From Frankiaceae bacterium (GTDB lineage: Bacteria; Actinomycetota; Actinomycetes; JAVEEB01): a DNA stretch of 10,322 nucleotides. This document shows positions 1-8,088 of the stretch, in pieces (position 1 is the stretch's first letter; the number at the start of each line of letters is the position of its first letter). The stretch spans positions 1 through 10,322 of the forward strand of contig JAVEEB010000223.1 in NCBI GenBank assembly GCA_030840665.1, given 5' to 3'. The notes under the pieces were generated by a model. It had not been told where the DNA came from. It saw nothing but the letters and a program-made list of their open reading frames with translations, and made no database searches. The position numbers and the translations under genes are program-made.

Positions 1-120
1 TCGGGGTGAGGGCGCCTGCCGCGGACTGACCTTTGTTGCGCTGAGCCGGTTCCGTTTCGGGCGCTGTTGCGCTATGCCGGCCCGGACCGGCGCTGCGCAT
101 CAATGGTTGGCTCGCGAGGG
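1..120. repeat. Long intergenic direct repeat, copy 1
   Basis: This stretch recurs almost exactly at 155-273, giving a 154-bp period. Positions 1-80 match 155-234 without a difference. The rest differs by three substitutions (positions 81, 90 and 103) and a one-base indel in the TT at 107-108, about 97% identity overall. The unit ends in the palindromic module CTCGCGAG (111-118). The 34 bp before the next copy (121-154) hold a second GCTCGCGA module at 143-150 and a GC-rich segment. The window opens exactly at the start of the unit, so further copies may lie upstream. No reading frame across it resembles a protein I know. The repeat is seen directly; its function is unknown. Confidence 0.9.
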
Positions 121-154
121 TTTCCCCGGTGGGGCCCCAGCCGCTCGCGACGGT

Positions 155-273
155 TCGGGGTGAGGGCGCCTGCCGCGGACTGACCTTTGTTGCGCTGAGC
201 CGGTTCCGTTTCGGGCGCTGTTGCGCTATGCCGGTCCGGACCGACGCTGCGCATCAGTGGTGGCTCGCGAGGG
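155..273. repeat. Long intergenic direct repeat, copy 2
   Basis: This is the second copy of the unit at 1-120. The change at 235 (T instead of C) completes a perfect 12-bp palindrome, CGGTCCGGACCG, at 232-243; in copy 1 one base pair of that palindrome is broken. Beyond 273 the copies diverge. Here the unit runs into a short, degenerate module (GGGGTCGGGGTAAGGGCGG, 271-289) and another GCTCGCGA at 292-299. The palindrome could form a small cruciform or hairpin or bind a dimeric protein, which is inference only. Confidence 0.9.
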
Positions 274-291
274 GTCGGGGTAAGGGCGGTG

Positions 292-345
292 GCTCGCGAA
301 GGTTCCCGGTGAGGCGCCTGCCGCGGAGGCTGCTCTGTTGCACTG
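292..345. repeat. Truncated third copy of the repeat
   Basis: The sequence from GCTCGCGA at 292-299 through CGCCTGCCGCGGA to TGTTGCACTG (336-345) aligns with 143-197, the junction between copies 1 and 2. It carries scattered substitutions and one deleted base. It therefore looks like a decayed or truncated repeat start. It ends 15 bp before the rluD-like start codon, so the array reaches into the presumed promoter of that gene. Confidence 0.7.
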
Positions 346-347
346 GC

Positions 348-353
348 CATACT
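348..353 (+). promoter_or_regulatory. Putative -10 element for a leaderless rluD-like mRNA
   Basis: CATACT resembles a sigma70-type -10 hexamer and ends 7 bp before the ATG at 361. Transcription would then begin at or next to the A of the start codon. No Shine-Dalgarno lies at normal spacing: the only purine run, GAGGG at 354-358, is two bases from the ATG. Leaderless transcripts are common in actinobacteria. No good -35 box is visible at 17 bp upstream (325-330 is GGAGGC), so the call is tentative. Confidence 0.35.
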
Positions 354-360
354 GAGGGCA

Positions 361-1293
361 ATGCCTGAGACTCGCTCGTTCCCGGTCCCCGATGGTCTTG
401 ACGGCCTGCGCCTCGACGCCGCGATCGCGCGCCTGTTCGGCCTGTCGCGCACGACAGCCGCCGACATCATCGAAAACGGCGGCGCCACGGTCGACGGAAA
501 GCCGGCCATCAAGTCGGACAAGGTCCGGGCGGAGCAGTGGCTCGAGGTCGTCCTGCCGCCGCCCCCGGTGCCGCTCGGGACGGTGCCCACGCCCGTCGAC
601 GCGCTCAACGTGCTCTACGAGGACGACGACATCATCGTCGTCGACAAGCCGGTCGGCGTCGCGGCACACCCGTCCCCCGGCTGGGTCGGCCCGACCGTGG
701 TCGGCGCGTTGATGGCGCAGGGCAAGTGGGTCGCCCAGACCGGCGGCGCCGAGCGCGAGGGCATCGTGCATCGCCTTGACGTGGGCACCAGCGGCGTCAT
801 GGTCGTCGCCCGCAGCGAGCGTGCGTACAGCCGGCTCAAGGGCGCCTTCCGCGACCGCGAGGTCAACAAGCGCTATCACGCGCTCGTCCAGGGCCACCCC
901 GACCCGCTCCGCGGCACCGTCGACGCCCCGATCGACCGGCACCCGACGGCCCCGTTCAAGTTCGCGGTCGTCGCCGACGGCAAACCCTCGATCACCCATT
1001 ACGAGACGCTCGAGGCGTTCCGGGCGGCCACGCTCCTCGAAGTCCACCTCGAGACAGGGAGGACGCACCAGATCCGCGTCCACATGAGCGCCCTGCGGCA
1101 CCCCTGCGTCGGTGATCTTCAGTACGGCGCGGACCCGACGCTCTCCGGCCGGCTCGGGCTGGAGCGCCAGTGGCTGCACGCGGTGCGCCTGGGCTTCACC
1201 CACCCGGGCACGGACGAGCCGGTCGAATTCGCGAGCCCGTACCCTGCCGACCTGAGCCACGCGATCGACGTCCTGCGCGCCGACTCGGCCTGA
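361..1293 (+). CDS. RluD/RluA-family 23S rRNA pseudouridine synthase
   Basis: This 310-residue protein is predicted to convert uridines of large-subunit rRNA to pseudouridine in the cytoplasm. It has the domain order of the RluA/RluD family: an N-terminal S4 RNA-binding domain (about residues 15-65, [13 protein letters not shown] onward), then the synthase domain. The catalytic motif HRLDVGTSG begins at residue 137, with the nucleophilic aspartate at 140. [11 protein letters not shown] (231-241), GDLQYG (251-256) and LHA (272-274) are further family motifs. Length is normal for the family. The ATG at 361 is chosen because it gives a complete S4 domain and sits behind a plausible -10 box. In many actinobacteria this gene follows lspA and precedes dnaE; here the repeat array lies directly upstream and lspA is not in the window. 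The exact target uridines cannot be read from the sequence, so no symbol is given. Confidence 0.93.
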   Translation: MPETRSFPVPDGLDGLRLDAAIARLFGLSRTTAADIIENGGATVDGKPAIKSDKVRAEQWLEVVLPPPPVPLGTVPTPVDALNVLYEDDDIIVVDKPVGVAAHPSPGWVGPTVVGALMAQGKWVAQTGGAEREGIVHRLDVGTSGVMVVARSERAYSRLKGAFRDREVNKRYHALVQGHPDPLRGTVDAPIDRHPTAPFKFAVVADGKPSITHYETLEAFRAATLLEVHLETGRTHQIRVHMSALRHPCVGDLQYGADPTLSGRLGLERQWLHAVRLGFTHPGTDEPVEFASPYPADLSHAIDVLRADSA

Positions 1294-1432
1294 CACGCAC
1301 GGGAAGTTTGTACGACACGCCGACCTCACCTGGGCGGTGGGCGAGTCCGAGAGAAAACGTCGTCGCCGACGTGTTCAATGAGTCCGTCCGGTCGGCGCTG
1401 CCCGCCCTGGATGCGGGAGAGGAGGTCCAAGC
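1294..1432. other. rluD-dnaE intergenic leader with small inverted repeat
   Basis: This 139-bp spacer contains an inverted repeat with 6-bp arms and a 4-base loop: ACGTCG (1357-1362), TCGC, CGACGT (1367-1372). Two further A-T pairs flank one mismatch. A second, weaker hairpin (CCCGC at 1401-1405 with GCGGG at 1413-1417) overlaps the start of the dnaE ribosome binding region. There is no T-run after either, so neither looks like an intrinsic terminator. I see no convincing -35/-10 pair for dnaE. Confidence 0.5.
1415..1425 (+). promoter_or_regulatory. Strong Shine-Dalgarno for dnaE
   Basis: The purine run GGGAGAGGAGG ends 7 bp before the GTG at 1433. It fixes the dnaE start, because the following residues ([11 protein letters not shown]) already belong to the PHP domain and no other start nearby is as well placed. 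Confidence 0.85.
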
Positions 1433-4400
1433 GTGAGCGACTCGTTCGTGCACCTGCACGTGCACACCGAGTACTCGATGCTCGACGGCGCCGCCCGCCT
1501 GAAGGACCTGTTCGAGGCCACGAACGAGATGGCCATGCCGGCCCTCGCGATGACCGACCACGGCAACGTCTTCGGCGCCTACGACTTCTACAACCAGGCC
1601 ACCGCCGCAGGCGTCAAGCCGATCATCGGCATGGAGGCGTATGTCACGCCGGGCACCAGCCGCTTCGAGCGCACGCGTGTCCGCTGGGCCCAGGGCGGCG
1701 AGGACGACGTCTCCGGCGGCGGCGCGTTCACCCATATGACGCTGCTCGCGGCGGACGCGGACGGCCTCCACAACCTCTACCGGCTCAGCTCCCTGGCGAG
1801 CCTCGAGGGGTTCTTCTACAAGCCCCGCATCGACCGCGAGCTGATCGAGAAGTACGCCAAGGGCATCATCGCCACGACCGGCTGCCCGTCGGGGGAGATC
1901 CAGACGTGGCTGCGTATCGGGGCGTACGACAAGGCTCGCCAATGCGCCGCCGAGCTCCAGGACATCTTCGGCCGCGACAACTTCTTCCTCGAGCTGATGG
2001 ACCACGGCCTCGACATCGAGACCCGCGTCCGCGCCGACCTGCTCAAACTCAGCAAGGACGTCGGCATCAAGCCGATCGCGACGAACGACCTGCACTACAC
2101 CCGCAAGGAAGACCACGACGCGCACGCAGTGCTGCTGTGCGTCCAGTCGGGCAAGACGATGGCCGACCCCAACCGCTTCAAGTTCGACGCGCAGGACTTC
2201 TACCTCAAATCACCGGCGGAGATGCGGCGTCTCTGGGACGGCGAGGTCCCCGGGGCGTGCGACAACACCCTCGACATCGCGGAGCGCATCGGCGACTACA
2301 AGGAGGTCTTCCGCCACCGCAACCTCATGCCCCGTTTCGAGGTGCCGGCGGGGGAGAGCGAGCAGACGTGGCTCAGCAAAGAAGTGGCGATCGGTCTGGA
2401 GCAGCGCTTCCCCAACGGGGTCCCGGAAGACCGCAAGGTGCAGGCCGAGTACGAGGTCGGCGTCATCTGCCAGATGGGCTTCCCCGGCTACTTCCTCGTC
2501 ACCGCCGACCTGGTGCGCTACGCCAAGAAGACCGGCATCCGCGTCGGCCCCGGCCGCGGCTCGGCCGCCGGTTCGATGGTCGCCTTCGCGATGGGCATCA
2601 CCGAGCTCGACCCCATCGAGCACAAACTGCTCTTCGAACGCTTCCTCAACCCCGAGCGCATCTCGATGCCCGACATCGACATGGACTTCGACGAGCGCCG
2701 CCGCGGCGACATGATCCGCTACGCGACGGAAAAGTACGGCGAGGACCGCGTCTCGCAGATCATCACGTACGGCACCATCAAGGCGAAGCAGGCCGTCAAG
2801 GACTCCGCCCGCGTGATGGGCTTCCCGTTCTCCGTCGGTGACCGCATCACCAAGGCGCTTCCCCCGGCCGTGATGGGCAAGGACATCCCGCTCGCGGGGA
2901 TCTTCGACAAGACACATCCACGGTACGGAGAAGCGGCCGAGTTCCGCGCGTTGTACGAGTCCGACCCGGACGCCAAGACCGTCGTCGACACGGCCCGCGG
3001 GCTCGAAGGTCTGAAGCGCCAATGGGGCGTGCACGCGGCCGGCGTCATCCTGTCCAGCGAGCCGCTGCTCGACGTCATCCCGATCCAGCGCCGCGACCAG
3101 GACGGCGCGATCATCACCCAGTTCGACATGGGTGCCTGCGAGTCCATCGGCCTTCTGAAGATGGACTTCCTCGGGCTGCGCAACCTCACCGTGCTGGACG
3201 ACTGCCTTCTCAACATCACGGCCAACCGCGGCGAGACCATCGTGCTGGAGGGCATTGCGCTGGACGACCGGTCGACGTACGACCTGCTCTCGCGCGGTGA
3301 CACGCTCGGCGTGTTCCAGCTCGACGGCGGGCCGATGCGCGCGCTGCTGCGCAGCATGCAGCCCGACAACTTCGAAGACATCTCCGCCGTCCTCGCGCTC
3401 TACCGGCCGGGCCCCATGGGCGCCAACGCGCACAACGACTACGCCGACCGCAAGAACGGCCGCCAAGCCGTCACGCCGATCCACAAGGAACTCGAGGACC
3501 CGCTCAGCGAGATCCTCGGCGACACGTACGGCCTGATCGTCTATCAAGAGCAGGTCATGGCCATCGCGCAGAAGCTGGCGGGCTACTCGCTCGGCGCGGC
3601 CGACCTTCTTCGCCGGGCGATGGGCAAGAAGAAGAAGTCCATCATCGACGCCGAGCTCGTGCCGTTCTCGGCCGGCATGCGCGCCAACGGTTACAGCGAC
3701 GCAGCCATCAAGACGTTGTGGGACATCCTCGTCCCGTTCTCGGACTACGCGTTCAACAAGGCGCACACCGCCGGCTACGGCCTCGTCAGTTACTGGACGG
3801 GCTTCCTCAAGGCCAACTACCCGGCCGAATACATGGCCGCGCTCCTGACGTCCGTCAAGGACGACAAGGACAAGAGCGCGCTGTATCTCAACGAATGCCG
3901 TCGCATGGGCATCAAGGTGCTGTCCCCGGACATCAACGAGTCCGACTCCGACTTCACGCCGCGTGGCAGCGACATCCGTTTCGGCCTGTCGGCCATCCGC
4001 AACGTCGGGGTCAACGTCGTCGCGTCGATCGTCGAGACGCGCCGATCCAAGGGCCGGCTGCTCAGCTTCACCGACTTCCTCGACAAGGTCGATGCCGTTG
4101 CCTGCAACAAGAAAGTCGTCGAATCGCTCATCAAGGCCGGCAGCTTCGACTCCCTCGGCCACACCCGGGCGGGCCTGCTCGAACAGCACGAGCAGCTGAT
4201 CGACACGGTCATCGACGTGAAGCGCAAGCAGGCTGAGGGGCAGTTCGACCTGTTCGGTGCGGTCGACGACGCGGAGGGGGAGCCGACGTACGGGCTCGAC
4301 GTCACGTTCAGCCCGCGCGAATGGGACAAGACGACTCTCCTTGCGTACGAAAGAGAAATGCTCGGTTTGTACGTGTCGGACCACCCGCTTTTCGGCGTCG

Positions 4401-4960
4401 AGCACGTCCTGAGCGCGCAGGTCGACTGCTCCATCGCGGCGCTGACCGCCGACGAGCGCGCCGACGGCTCCATCGTCACCGTCGGCGGGCTGCTGTCCGG
4501 GGTGCAGCGGCGTGTCACCAAGCGCGGGGACGCGTGGGCGCTCGCGATGCTCGAGGACCTGGACGGCGCCCTCGAGGTCATGTTCTTCCCGCAGACGTAC
4601 CAGCAGTGCGGCCACCAACTCGCCGAGGACGCGATCCTGCTCGTCCGCGGCCGCATCGACAAGCGCGAAGACGTGCCGAAGCTGATCGCGATGGACGTGC
4701 ACGCGCCCGACCTCAGCAACGCCGACGCCGGCCGCGGCCCCGTGGTCGTGACGTTGCCCGCCGCTCGTTGCGTGCCGGAGCTCGTCGACAGGCTGAAGGA
4801 CGTTCTCGCCAGTCACCCCGGCACGACGGACGTGCATCTGCACCTACGCAGCAACGGCAAGACGACGGTGCTTCGCCTGGGCGACGGTCTACGAGTCGCG
4901 CCCAGTTCCTCGCTCATGGGGGACCTCAAGGTCCTCCTCGGACCCGGGTCGGTGCAGTGA
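1433..4960 (+). CDS. dnaE: DNA polymerase III alpha subunit, replicative
   Basis: This 1,175-residue protein is the catalytic subunit of the bacterial replicase, extending DNA on the sliding clamp. The N-terminal PHP domain (about 1-290) keeps all nine metal ligands expected from the proofreading-active mycobacterial DnaE1: H9, H11, D18, H43, E68, H101, C151, D219 and H221. The polymerase domain follows, with [10 protein letters not shown] (372-381), the two palm aspartates in PDIDMDF (413-419) and the third in [12 protein letters not shown] (D578). QFDLF at 937-941 fits the beta-clamp-binding consensus, and an OB fold spans about 1013-1090. Length is typical of DnaE1; the DnaE2 mutasome type would be shorter and normally lacks an active PHP site. 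The GTG start follows an excellent Shine-Dalgarno. The stop overlaps the next gene by 4 bp. The reading frame is intact. Confidence 0.98.
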   Translation: MSDSFVHLHVHTEYSMLDGAARLKDLFEATNEMAMPALAMTDHGNVFGAYDFYNQATAAGVKPIIGMEAYVTPGTSRFERTRVRWAQGGEDDVSGGGAFTHMTLLAADADGLHNLYRLSSLASLEGFFYKPRIDRELIEKYAKGIIATTGCPSGEIQTWLRIGAYDKARQCAAELQDIFGRDNFFLELMDHGLDIETRVRADLLKLSKDVGIKPIATNDLHYTRKEDHDAHAVLLCVQSGKTMADPNRFKFDAQDFYLKSPAEMRRLWDGEVPGACDNTLDIAERIGDYKEVFRHRNLMPRFEVPAGESEQTWLSKEVAIGLEQRFPNGVPEDRKVQAEYEVGVICQMGFPGYFLVTADLVRYAKKTGIRVGPGRGSAAGSMVAFAMGITELDPIEHKLLFERFLNPERISMPDIDMDFDERRRGDMIRYATEKYGEDRVSQIITYGTIKAKQAVKDSARVMGFPFSVGDRITKALPPAVMGKDIPLAGIFDKTHPRYGEAAEFRALYESDPDAKTVVDTARGLEGLKRQWGVHAAGVILSSEPLLDVIPIQRRDQDGAIITQFDMGACESIGLLKMDFLGLRNLTVLDDCLLNITANRGETIVLEGIALDDRSTYDLLSRGDTLGVFQLDGGPMRALLRSMQPDNFEDISAVLALYRPGPMGANAHNDYADRKNGRQAVTPIHKELEDPLSEILGDTYGLIVYQEQVMAIAQKLAGYSLGAADLLRRAMGKKKKSIIDAELVPFSAGMRANGYSDAAIKTLWDILVPFSDYAFNKAHTAGYGLVSYWTGFLKANYPAEYMAALLTSVKDDKDKSALYLNECRRMGIKVLSPDINESDSDFTPRGSDIRFGLSAIRNVGVNVVASIVETRRSKGRLLSFTDFLDKVDAVACNKKVVESLIKAGSFDSLGHTRAGLLEQHEQLIDTVIDVKRKQAEGQFDLFGAVDDAEGEPTYGLDVTFSPREWDKTTLLAYEREMLGLYVSDHPLFGVEHVLSAQVDCSIAALTADERADGSIVTVGGLLSGVQRRVTKRGDAWALAMLEDLDGALEVMFFPQTYQQCGHQLAEDAILLVRGRIDKREDVPKLIAMDVHAPDLSNADAGRGPVVVTLPAARCVPELVDRLKDVLASHPGTTDVHLHLRSNGKTTVLRLGDGLRVAPSSSLMGDLKVLLGPGSVQ

Positions 4961-5601
4961 AAGAGGTCGTTGACAAGCGAAGGCCCCCTGCGTGGGCGGA
5001 GGTCTCCCGGGAGTCCGCGAAAGCGGCGGCCTGGGTGGCGGCCGCTCTGCTCGCCGTGGGCGTCCCGGCTGGGCTGCTCTGGGCAGCGTTGGCGCCGCGG
5101 ATGGTTTGGGTGCGCCAAGGCGGTGGCGGCTATTTCCGCGACAGCAACAGTGAGGCTCTCGTGGCCGCCGACGACTGGTTCTTCCTCATGGGGATCGCCG
5201 TCGGCGTTGTGGCCGGCCTGATCGTGTGTCGCCTCGTTCGCCGGCACGGCCCACTCCTGGCGATCGCGCTGGCCGTCGGCTCCCTCGGCGGGTCCTACCT
5301 GGCCGCCGTGCTCGGGCATTGGGTCACGCTGCCCGAGTTCTCGTCAACGGCGTTCCTCACCGCGGACGGCAAGCCGATGGACTACTTCCTGACGGTGCGG
5401 GCGAGCGCCACGATCTTCGCCTGGCCGTTCGCGGCCGAGATGGCCCTGCTGCTGTTCACGCTGCTGCGCTGGCCGCGAGAAGTGCCCGAGCCGGAGCCCG
5501 TGATCGTTGGCACTGCCGGCCTCGACGGCACCGGCTGGCCCGGCGAGGTCCACCCGCCGCCCGTGTGGACCGACCAGCCCCCGATGGGCACCATCGCTTA
5601 A
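4957..5601 (+). CDS. DUF2567-like four-helix membrane protein
   Basis: This 214-residue protein of unknown function starts at a GTG that overlaps the dnaE stop as GTGA. No separate ribosome binding site is obvious, which suggests translational coupling. Four hydrophobic segments are visible at about 24-46, 75-95, 98-122 and 150-170. Between helices 1 and 2 lies a loop with [21 protein letters not shown] (positions 55-75), and between 3 and 4 a loop with [12 protein letters not shown]. The C-terminal 40 residues are rich in proline and acidic residues and are probably exposed. The pattern fits the DUF2567 family found near dnaE/hisD in actinobacteria; that assignment is from memory of architecture and context, not a search. 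A longer upstream extension of the frame runs inside dnaE and is not credible. Nothing in the sequence indicates an enzyme. Confidence 0.8.
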   Translation: MKEVVDKRRPPAWAEVSRESAKAAAWVAAALLAVGVPAGLLWAALAPRMVWVRQGGGGYFRDSNSEALVAADDWFFLMGIAVGVVAGLIVCRLVRRHGPLLAIALAVGSLGGSYLAAVLGHWVTLPEFSSTAFLTADGKPMDYFLTVRASATIFAWPFAAEMALLLFTLLRWPREVPEPEPVIVGTAGLDGTGWPGEVHPPPVWTDQPPMGTIA

Positions 5602-5628
5602 CCCGTGGGGCGGTGATCGGCGCGACGG

Positions 5629-5634
5629 TACCCT
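5629..5634 (+). promoter_or_regulatory. Putative -10 element upstream of hisD
   Basis: TACCCT fits the actinobacterial TANNNT -10 pattern. It lies in the 71-bp gap between the membrane-protein gene and hisD. Transcription would begin near 5641 and leave a leader of about 32 bases with the Shine-Dalgarno inside it. No recognisable -35 box is seen at 16-18 bp upstream. The leader is too short for a T-box or an attenuator with a His-rich leader peptide, and I see neither. Confidence 0.35.
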
Positions 5635-5661
5635 TGCCCCGATCGTTTCCGCCCTTTCGCC

Positions 5662-5667
5662 AGGAGG
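5662..5667 (+). promoter_or_regulatory. Shine-Dalgarno for hisD
   Basis: AGGAGG lies 5 bp before the GTG at 5673 and decides the hisD start. Upstream in-frame starts fall inside the preceding membrane-protein gene. Confidence 0.8.
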
Positions 5668-5672
5668 CCCCC

Positions 5673-6968
5673 GTGCTGCCGCGCATCGACCTACGTGGAC
5701 GTCTGGAGGACGCGCGCACGTTGCTGCCCAGGGCCGCGGTGGATGTCGCCTTCGCCGTCGAAGAGGTACGCCCGGTCCTCGAGGCCATCCGCGTCGACGG
5801 TGACGTCGCGGTCCGCACCGCGACGATGCAGTTCGACGGCATCGAGCTCGACGAACTGCGCGTGCCCGTCGAGGAGATCGACGCCGCGGTGCTGGGTCTC
5901 GACGATGTGCAGCCGGGCCTGCGGGCCGCGCTCGAGGAATGCATCCGCCGCGCGCGTCTGGTGCACGAGGCGCAGCGGCGGCCGGACGAGACGATCACCG
6001 TCTCGCCGGGTGGCACCGTCACCGAACGTTGGCTGCCGGTCAACCGCGTCGGCCTGTACGTCCCCGGCGGCCTGGTCGCCTATCCGTCCAGCGTGGTCAT
6101 GAACGTCGTGCCGGCTCAGGTCGCCGGGGTCTCGTCGATCGCGATCGCGAGCCCCCCGCAGAAGGAGTTCGGCGGGCGGCCGCACCCCGCGATCCTCGGC
6201 GCCGCCGGGCTGCTCGGCATCACGGAGGTGTACGCCGTCGGTGGCGCGCAGGCGGTCGGGATGCTGGCGTACGGGACGGAAAGCTGCCCCGCCGTCGACG
6301 TCATCACCGGGCCAGGGAACGTGTACGTCGCAGCCGCCAAGCGCCTTGTCCGCGGCATCGTCGGGATCGACGCAGAGGCCGGGCCGACAGAGATCGGCAT
6401 CCTGGCCGACGACACCGCCGACCCGGCGCACCTCGCGGCCGACCTCATCGCGCAGGCCGAGCACGACCCGCTGGCCGCCTGCCTGCTCGTCACCACCAGC
6501 GAAGACCTGATCGAGGCCGTGCGGGCCGCCCTGATCGAGCAGGTCGAGGCGACCCGGCACACCGACCGCGTGCGGACGGCCCTGTCGGGCCAGTCTGCGA
6601 CCGTGCTGGTGGACGACCTCGACGCGGGCATCGCCGCCCTCGACGGGTGGGCGCCGGAACACCTCGAGGTCGTCACCGCGGATGCTCGCGCCGTCGCGGG
6701 CCGGTTCCGGAACGCGGGCGCGATCTTCGTCGGCCCGTACGCGCCCGTGTCCCTGGGTGATTACCTCGCCGGCTCCAACCACGTCCTGCCCACCGGGGGC
6801 ACGGCGCGGCACTCGGCCGGCCTGTCGATCAGCTCGTTCCTGCGCTGCGTGCACGTGGTCGAATACACGCGCGAGGCGCTGGCGGAGGTCGCCCCGCACA
6901 TCGAGGCGCTCGGCACGGCCGAAGACCTTCTCGCGCACGTCGAGGCCGTGATGGTGCGGTTGCGATGA
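5673..6968 (+). CDS. hisD: Histidinol dehydrogenase
   Basis: HisD catalyses the final two NAD-dependent oxidations of histidine synthesis, L-histidinol to L-histidinal to L-histidine, in the cytoplasm with a zinc ion. The protein has 431 residues, normal for the family. Its key residues align with E. coli HisD at a constant small offset: zinc ligands Q261 and H264 (in AQAEHDP), D363 and H422, and the catalytic pair E329-H330 in [24 protein letters not shown] (188-203), [12 protein letters not shown] (213-224) and [10 protein letters not shown] (231-240) are family signatures. The GTG start gives the expected N-terminus and a good Shine-Dalgarno. It is the first gene of the his cluster and overlaps hisC by 4 bp (ATGA). 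Confidence 0.98.
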   Translation: MLPRIDLRGRLEDARTLLPRAAVDVAFAVEEVRPVLEAIRVDGDVAVRTATMQFDGIELDELRVPVEEIDAAVLGLDDVQPGLRAALEECIRRARLVHEAQRRPDETITVSPGGTVTERWLPVNRVGLYVPGGLVAYPSSVVMNVVPAQVAGVSSIAIASPPQKEFGGRPHPAILGAAGLLGITEVYAVGGAQAVGMLAYGTESCPAVDVITGPGNVYVAAAKRLVRGIVGIDAEAGPTEIGILADDTADPAHLAADLIAQAEHDPLAACLLVTTSEDLIEAVRAALIEQVEATRHTDRVRTALSGQSATVLVDDLDAGIAALDGWAPEHLEVVTADARAVAGRFRNAGAIFVGPYAPVSLGDYLAGSNHVLPTGGTARHSAGLSISSFLRCVHVVEYTREALAEVAPHIEALGTAEDLLAHVEAVMVRLR

Positions 6969-8044
6969 CGCCCCCCGAGCTCAACGACCTGCCGATCCGG
7001 GACGACCTGCGCGGCCTGTCGCCCTACGGGGCGCCGCAGCTCGACGTGCCGGTGCGCCTGAATACGAACGAAAACCCGTACCACCCGCCGGACGCGCTCG
7101 TCGCCGACCTGGCGCAGGCGGTCGCGGCGGCCGCCACGACCCTGAACAGATACCCGGACCGCGAGGCACGCGAGCTGCGCGACGCGCTGGCGGCGTACCT
7201 CGGCCACGGGCTCACGGGCGACCAGCTGTGGGCCGCGAACGGCTCCAACGAGGTGTTGCAGCAGGTGCTGCAGGCCTTCGGCGGGCCCGGGCGCCGCGCG
7301 ATGGGCTTCGAGCCGTCGTACGCCATGTACCGGCTCTACTCGCTCGCGACGGCGACCGGCTGGGTCGCCGCGGATGCCGAGCCGGACTACACGTTCACCG
7401 AGGGGCACATGGTCGCTGCGGTCGAACGCGAGCGGCCGGACGTCGTTTTCGTCACACGGCCGAACAACCCGACGGGCAGTTCCGTGGCGCTCGGTGTCGT
7501 GCGCGCCATCTACGAGGCGGCCCCTGGGATGGTCGTCGTCGATGAGGCCTACCAGGAGTTTTCGGCGGAGCGCAGCGCCCTGGAGTTGTTGCCCGGCCGG
7601 CCGCGGCTCATCGTGAGCCGCACGATGTCGAAGGCGTTCGCGCTCGCCGGCGGCCGCGTCGGCTACCTGGCGGCCGACCCCGTCGTCGTCGACGCGCTGC
7701 GGCTGGTGCGGTTGCCGTACCACCTGTCCTCGCTCACGCAGGCCGCCGCGCTGGCGGCGCTCCGGCACTCCGATGCCACGTTGGCGGACGTGAAGCGCCT
7801 CATCGACGAGCGGGAGCGGGTCTCATCGGGGCTGCGCGCGCTGGGGCTGACCGTCGTACCGTCGGACAGCAATTTTCTTTTGTACGGGCGCTTTCCCGAC
7901 CAGTCGGCCGTGTGGCAGCGACTGCTCGAGCGGGGCGTCCTCGTCCGGGACGTGCACGTGGCCGGGTGGCTGCGCGTGACGATCGGCCTGCCGCACGAGA
8001 ACGACACGTTCCTGGCCGCGATGGCCGCCGTCGACCGGGGCTGA
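6965..8044 (+). CDS. hisC: Histidinol-phosphate aminotransferase
   Basis: HisC is a PLP-dependent class I/II aminotransferase that moves an amino group from glutamate to imidazole-acetol phosphate, giving histidinol phosphate. The 359-residue protein shows the N-terminal NTNENPY motif (33-39), SNEVLQQ (94-100), the substrate/PLP asparagine in NNPTG (167-171), [10 protein letters not shown] (191-200) with D193 and Y196, and the PLP-binding lysine K223 in [18 protein letters not shown]. The conserved C-terminal arginine is probably R337 in WLRVTIG. The ATG overlaps the hisD stop. Related aromatic aminotransferases share this fold, but the place between hisD and hisB makes HisC by far the best call. 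A short A/T-rich codon run encodes SNFLLY (302-307), unlike the rest of the gene. Confidence 0.97.
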   Translation: MTPPELNDLPIRDDLRGLSPYGAPQLDVPVRLNTNENPYHPPDALVADLAQAVAAAATTLNRYPDREARELRDALAAYLGHGLTGDQLWAANGSNEVLQQVLQAFGGPGRRAMGFEPSYAMYRLYSLATATGWVAADAEPDYTFTEGHMVAAVERERPDVVFVTRPNNPTGSSVALGVVRAIYEAAPGMVVVDEAYQEFSAERSALELLPGRPRLIVSRTMSKAFALAGGRVGYLAADPVVVDALRLVRLPYHLSSLTQAAALAALRHSDATLADVKRLIDERERVSSGLRALGLTVVPSDSNFLLYGRFPDQSAVWQRLLERGVLVRDVHVAGWLRVTIGLPHENDTFLAAMAAVDRG

Positions 8045-8057
8045 GGGCCACCTCGGC

Positions 8058-8063
8058 TACCGT
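8058..8063 (+). promoter_or_regulatory. Possible internal -10 element before hisB
   Basis: TACCGT fits TANNNT and lies in the 44-bp gap between hisC and hisB. Transcription from it would start near 8070, just ahead of the hisB Shine-Dalgarno. No -35 box is evident, so this may be chance. It would let hisB-hisH-priA be expressed apart from hisDC. Confidence 0.25.
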
Positions 8064-8076
8064 AGGCGACAACTTC

Positions 8077-8082
8077 AGGAGG
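8077..8082 (+). promoter_or_regulatory. Shine-Dalgarno for hisB
   Basis: AGGAGG lies 6 bp before the GTG at 8089. It fixes the start and excludes the longer in-frame extension, which would run back into hisC. Confidence 0.8.
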
Positions 8083-8088
8083 ATCACC

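Noticed and set aside
1..345. Insertion sequence or MITE
   Set aside because: I see no terminal inverted repeats, target-site duplication or transposase fragment; the copies are direct tandem repeats.
1..360. CRISPR array
   Set aside because: The units are about 120 bp with a 154-bp period and only two full copies; there are no short uniform repeats with unique spacers and no cas genes.
129..368. 79-codon + strand ORF across the repeat region
   Set aside because: It runs through repeat copy 2, is rich in Arg/Gly/Cys as expected from random GC-rich DNA, has no ribosome binding site, and overlaps the true start of the rluD-like gene.
72..1329. Minus-strand open frames over the repeat and the rluD-like gene
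   Set aside because: They are antisense shadows of GC-rich coding DNA; the translations are Arg/Ala/Gly-rich and show no family motif.
2210..4843. 877-codon minus-strand open frame antisense to dnaE
   Set aside because: Its length comes from the scarcity of stops in the codon-position-matched antisense frame of a high-GC gene. The translation is low-complexity Val/Asp/Arg/Ala without domains, while dnaE on the + strand is fully supported.
5226..5672. Long N-terminal extension of hisD back into the membrane-protein gene
   Set aside because: The extension is Arg/Pro-rich out-of-frame sequence of another gene; the GTG at 5673 has AGGAGG upstream and gives a standard-length HisD.
5602..5672. 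Possible T-box, His leader peptide or attenuator before hisD
   Set aside because: The gap is only 71 bp, has no run of His codons, no strong stem-loop and no T-tract.
7912..8088. N-terminal extension of hisB back into hisC
   Set aside because: It is an out-of-frame shadow of hisC; the GTG at 8089 with AGGAGG 6 bp upstream yields the normal 195-residue dehydratase.
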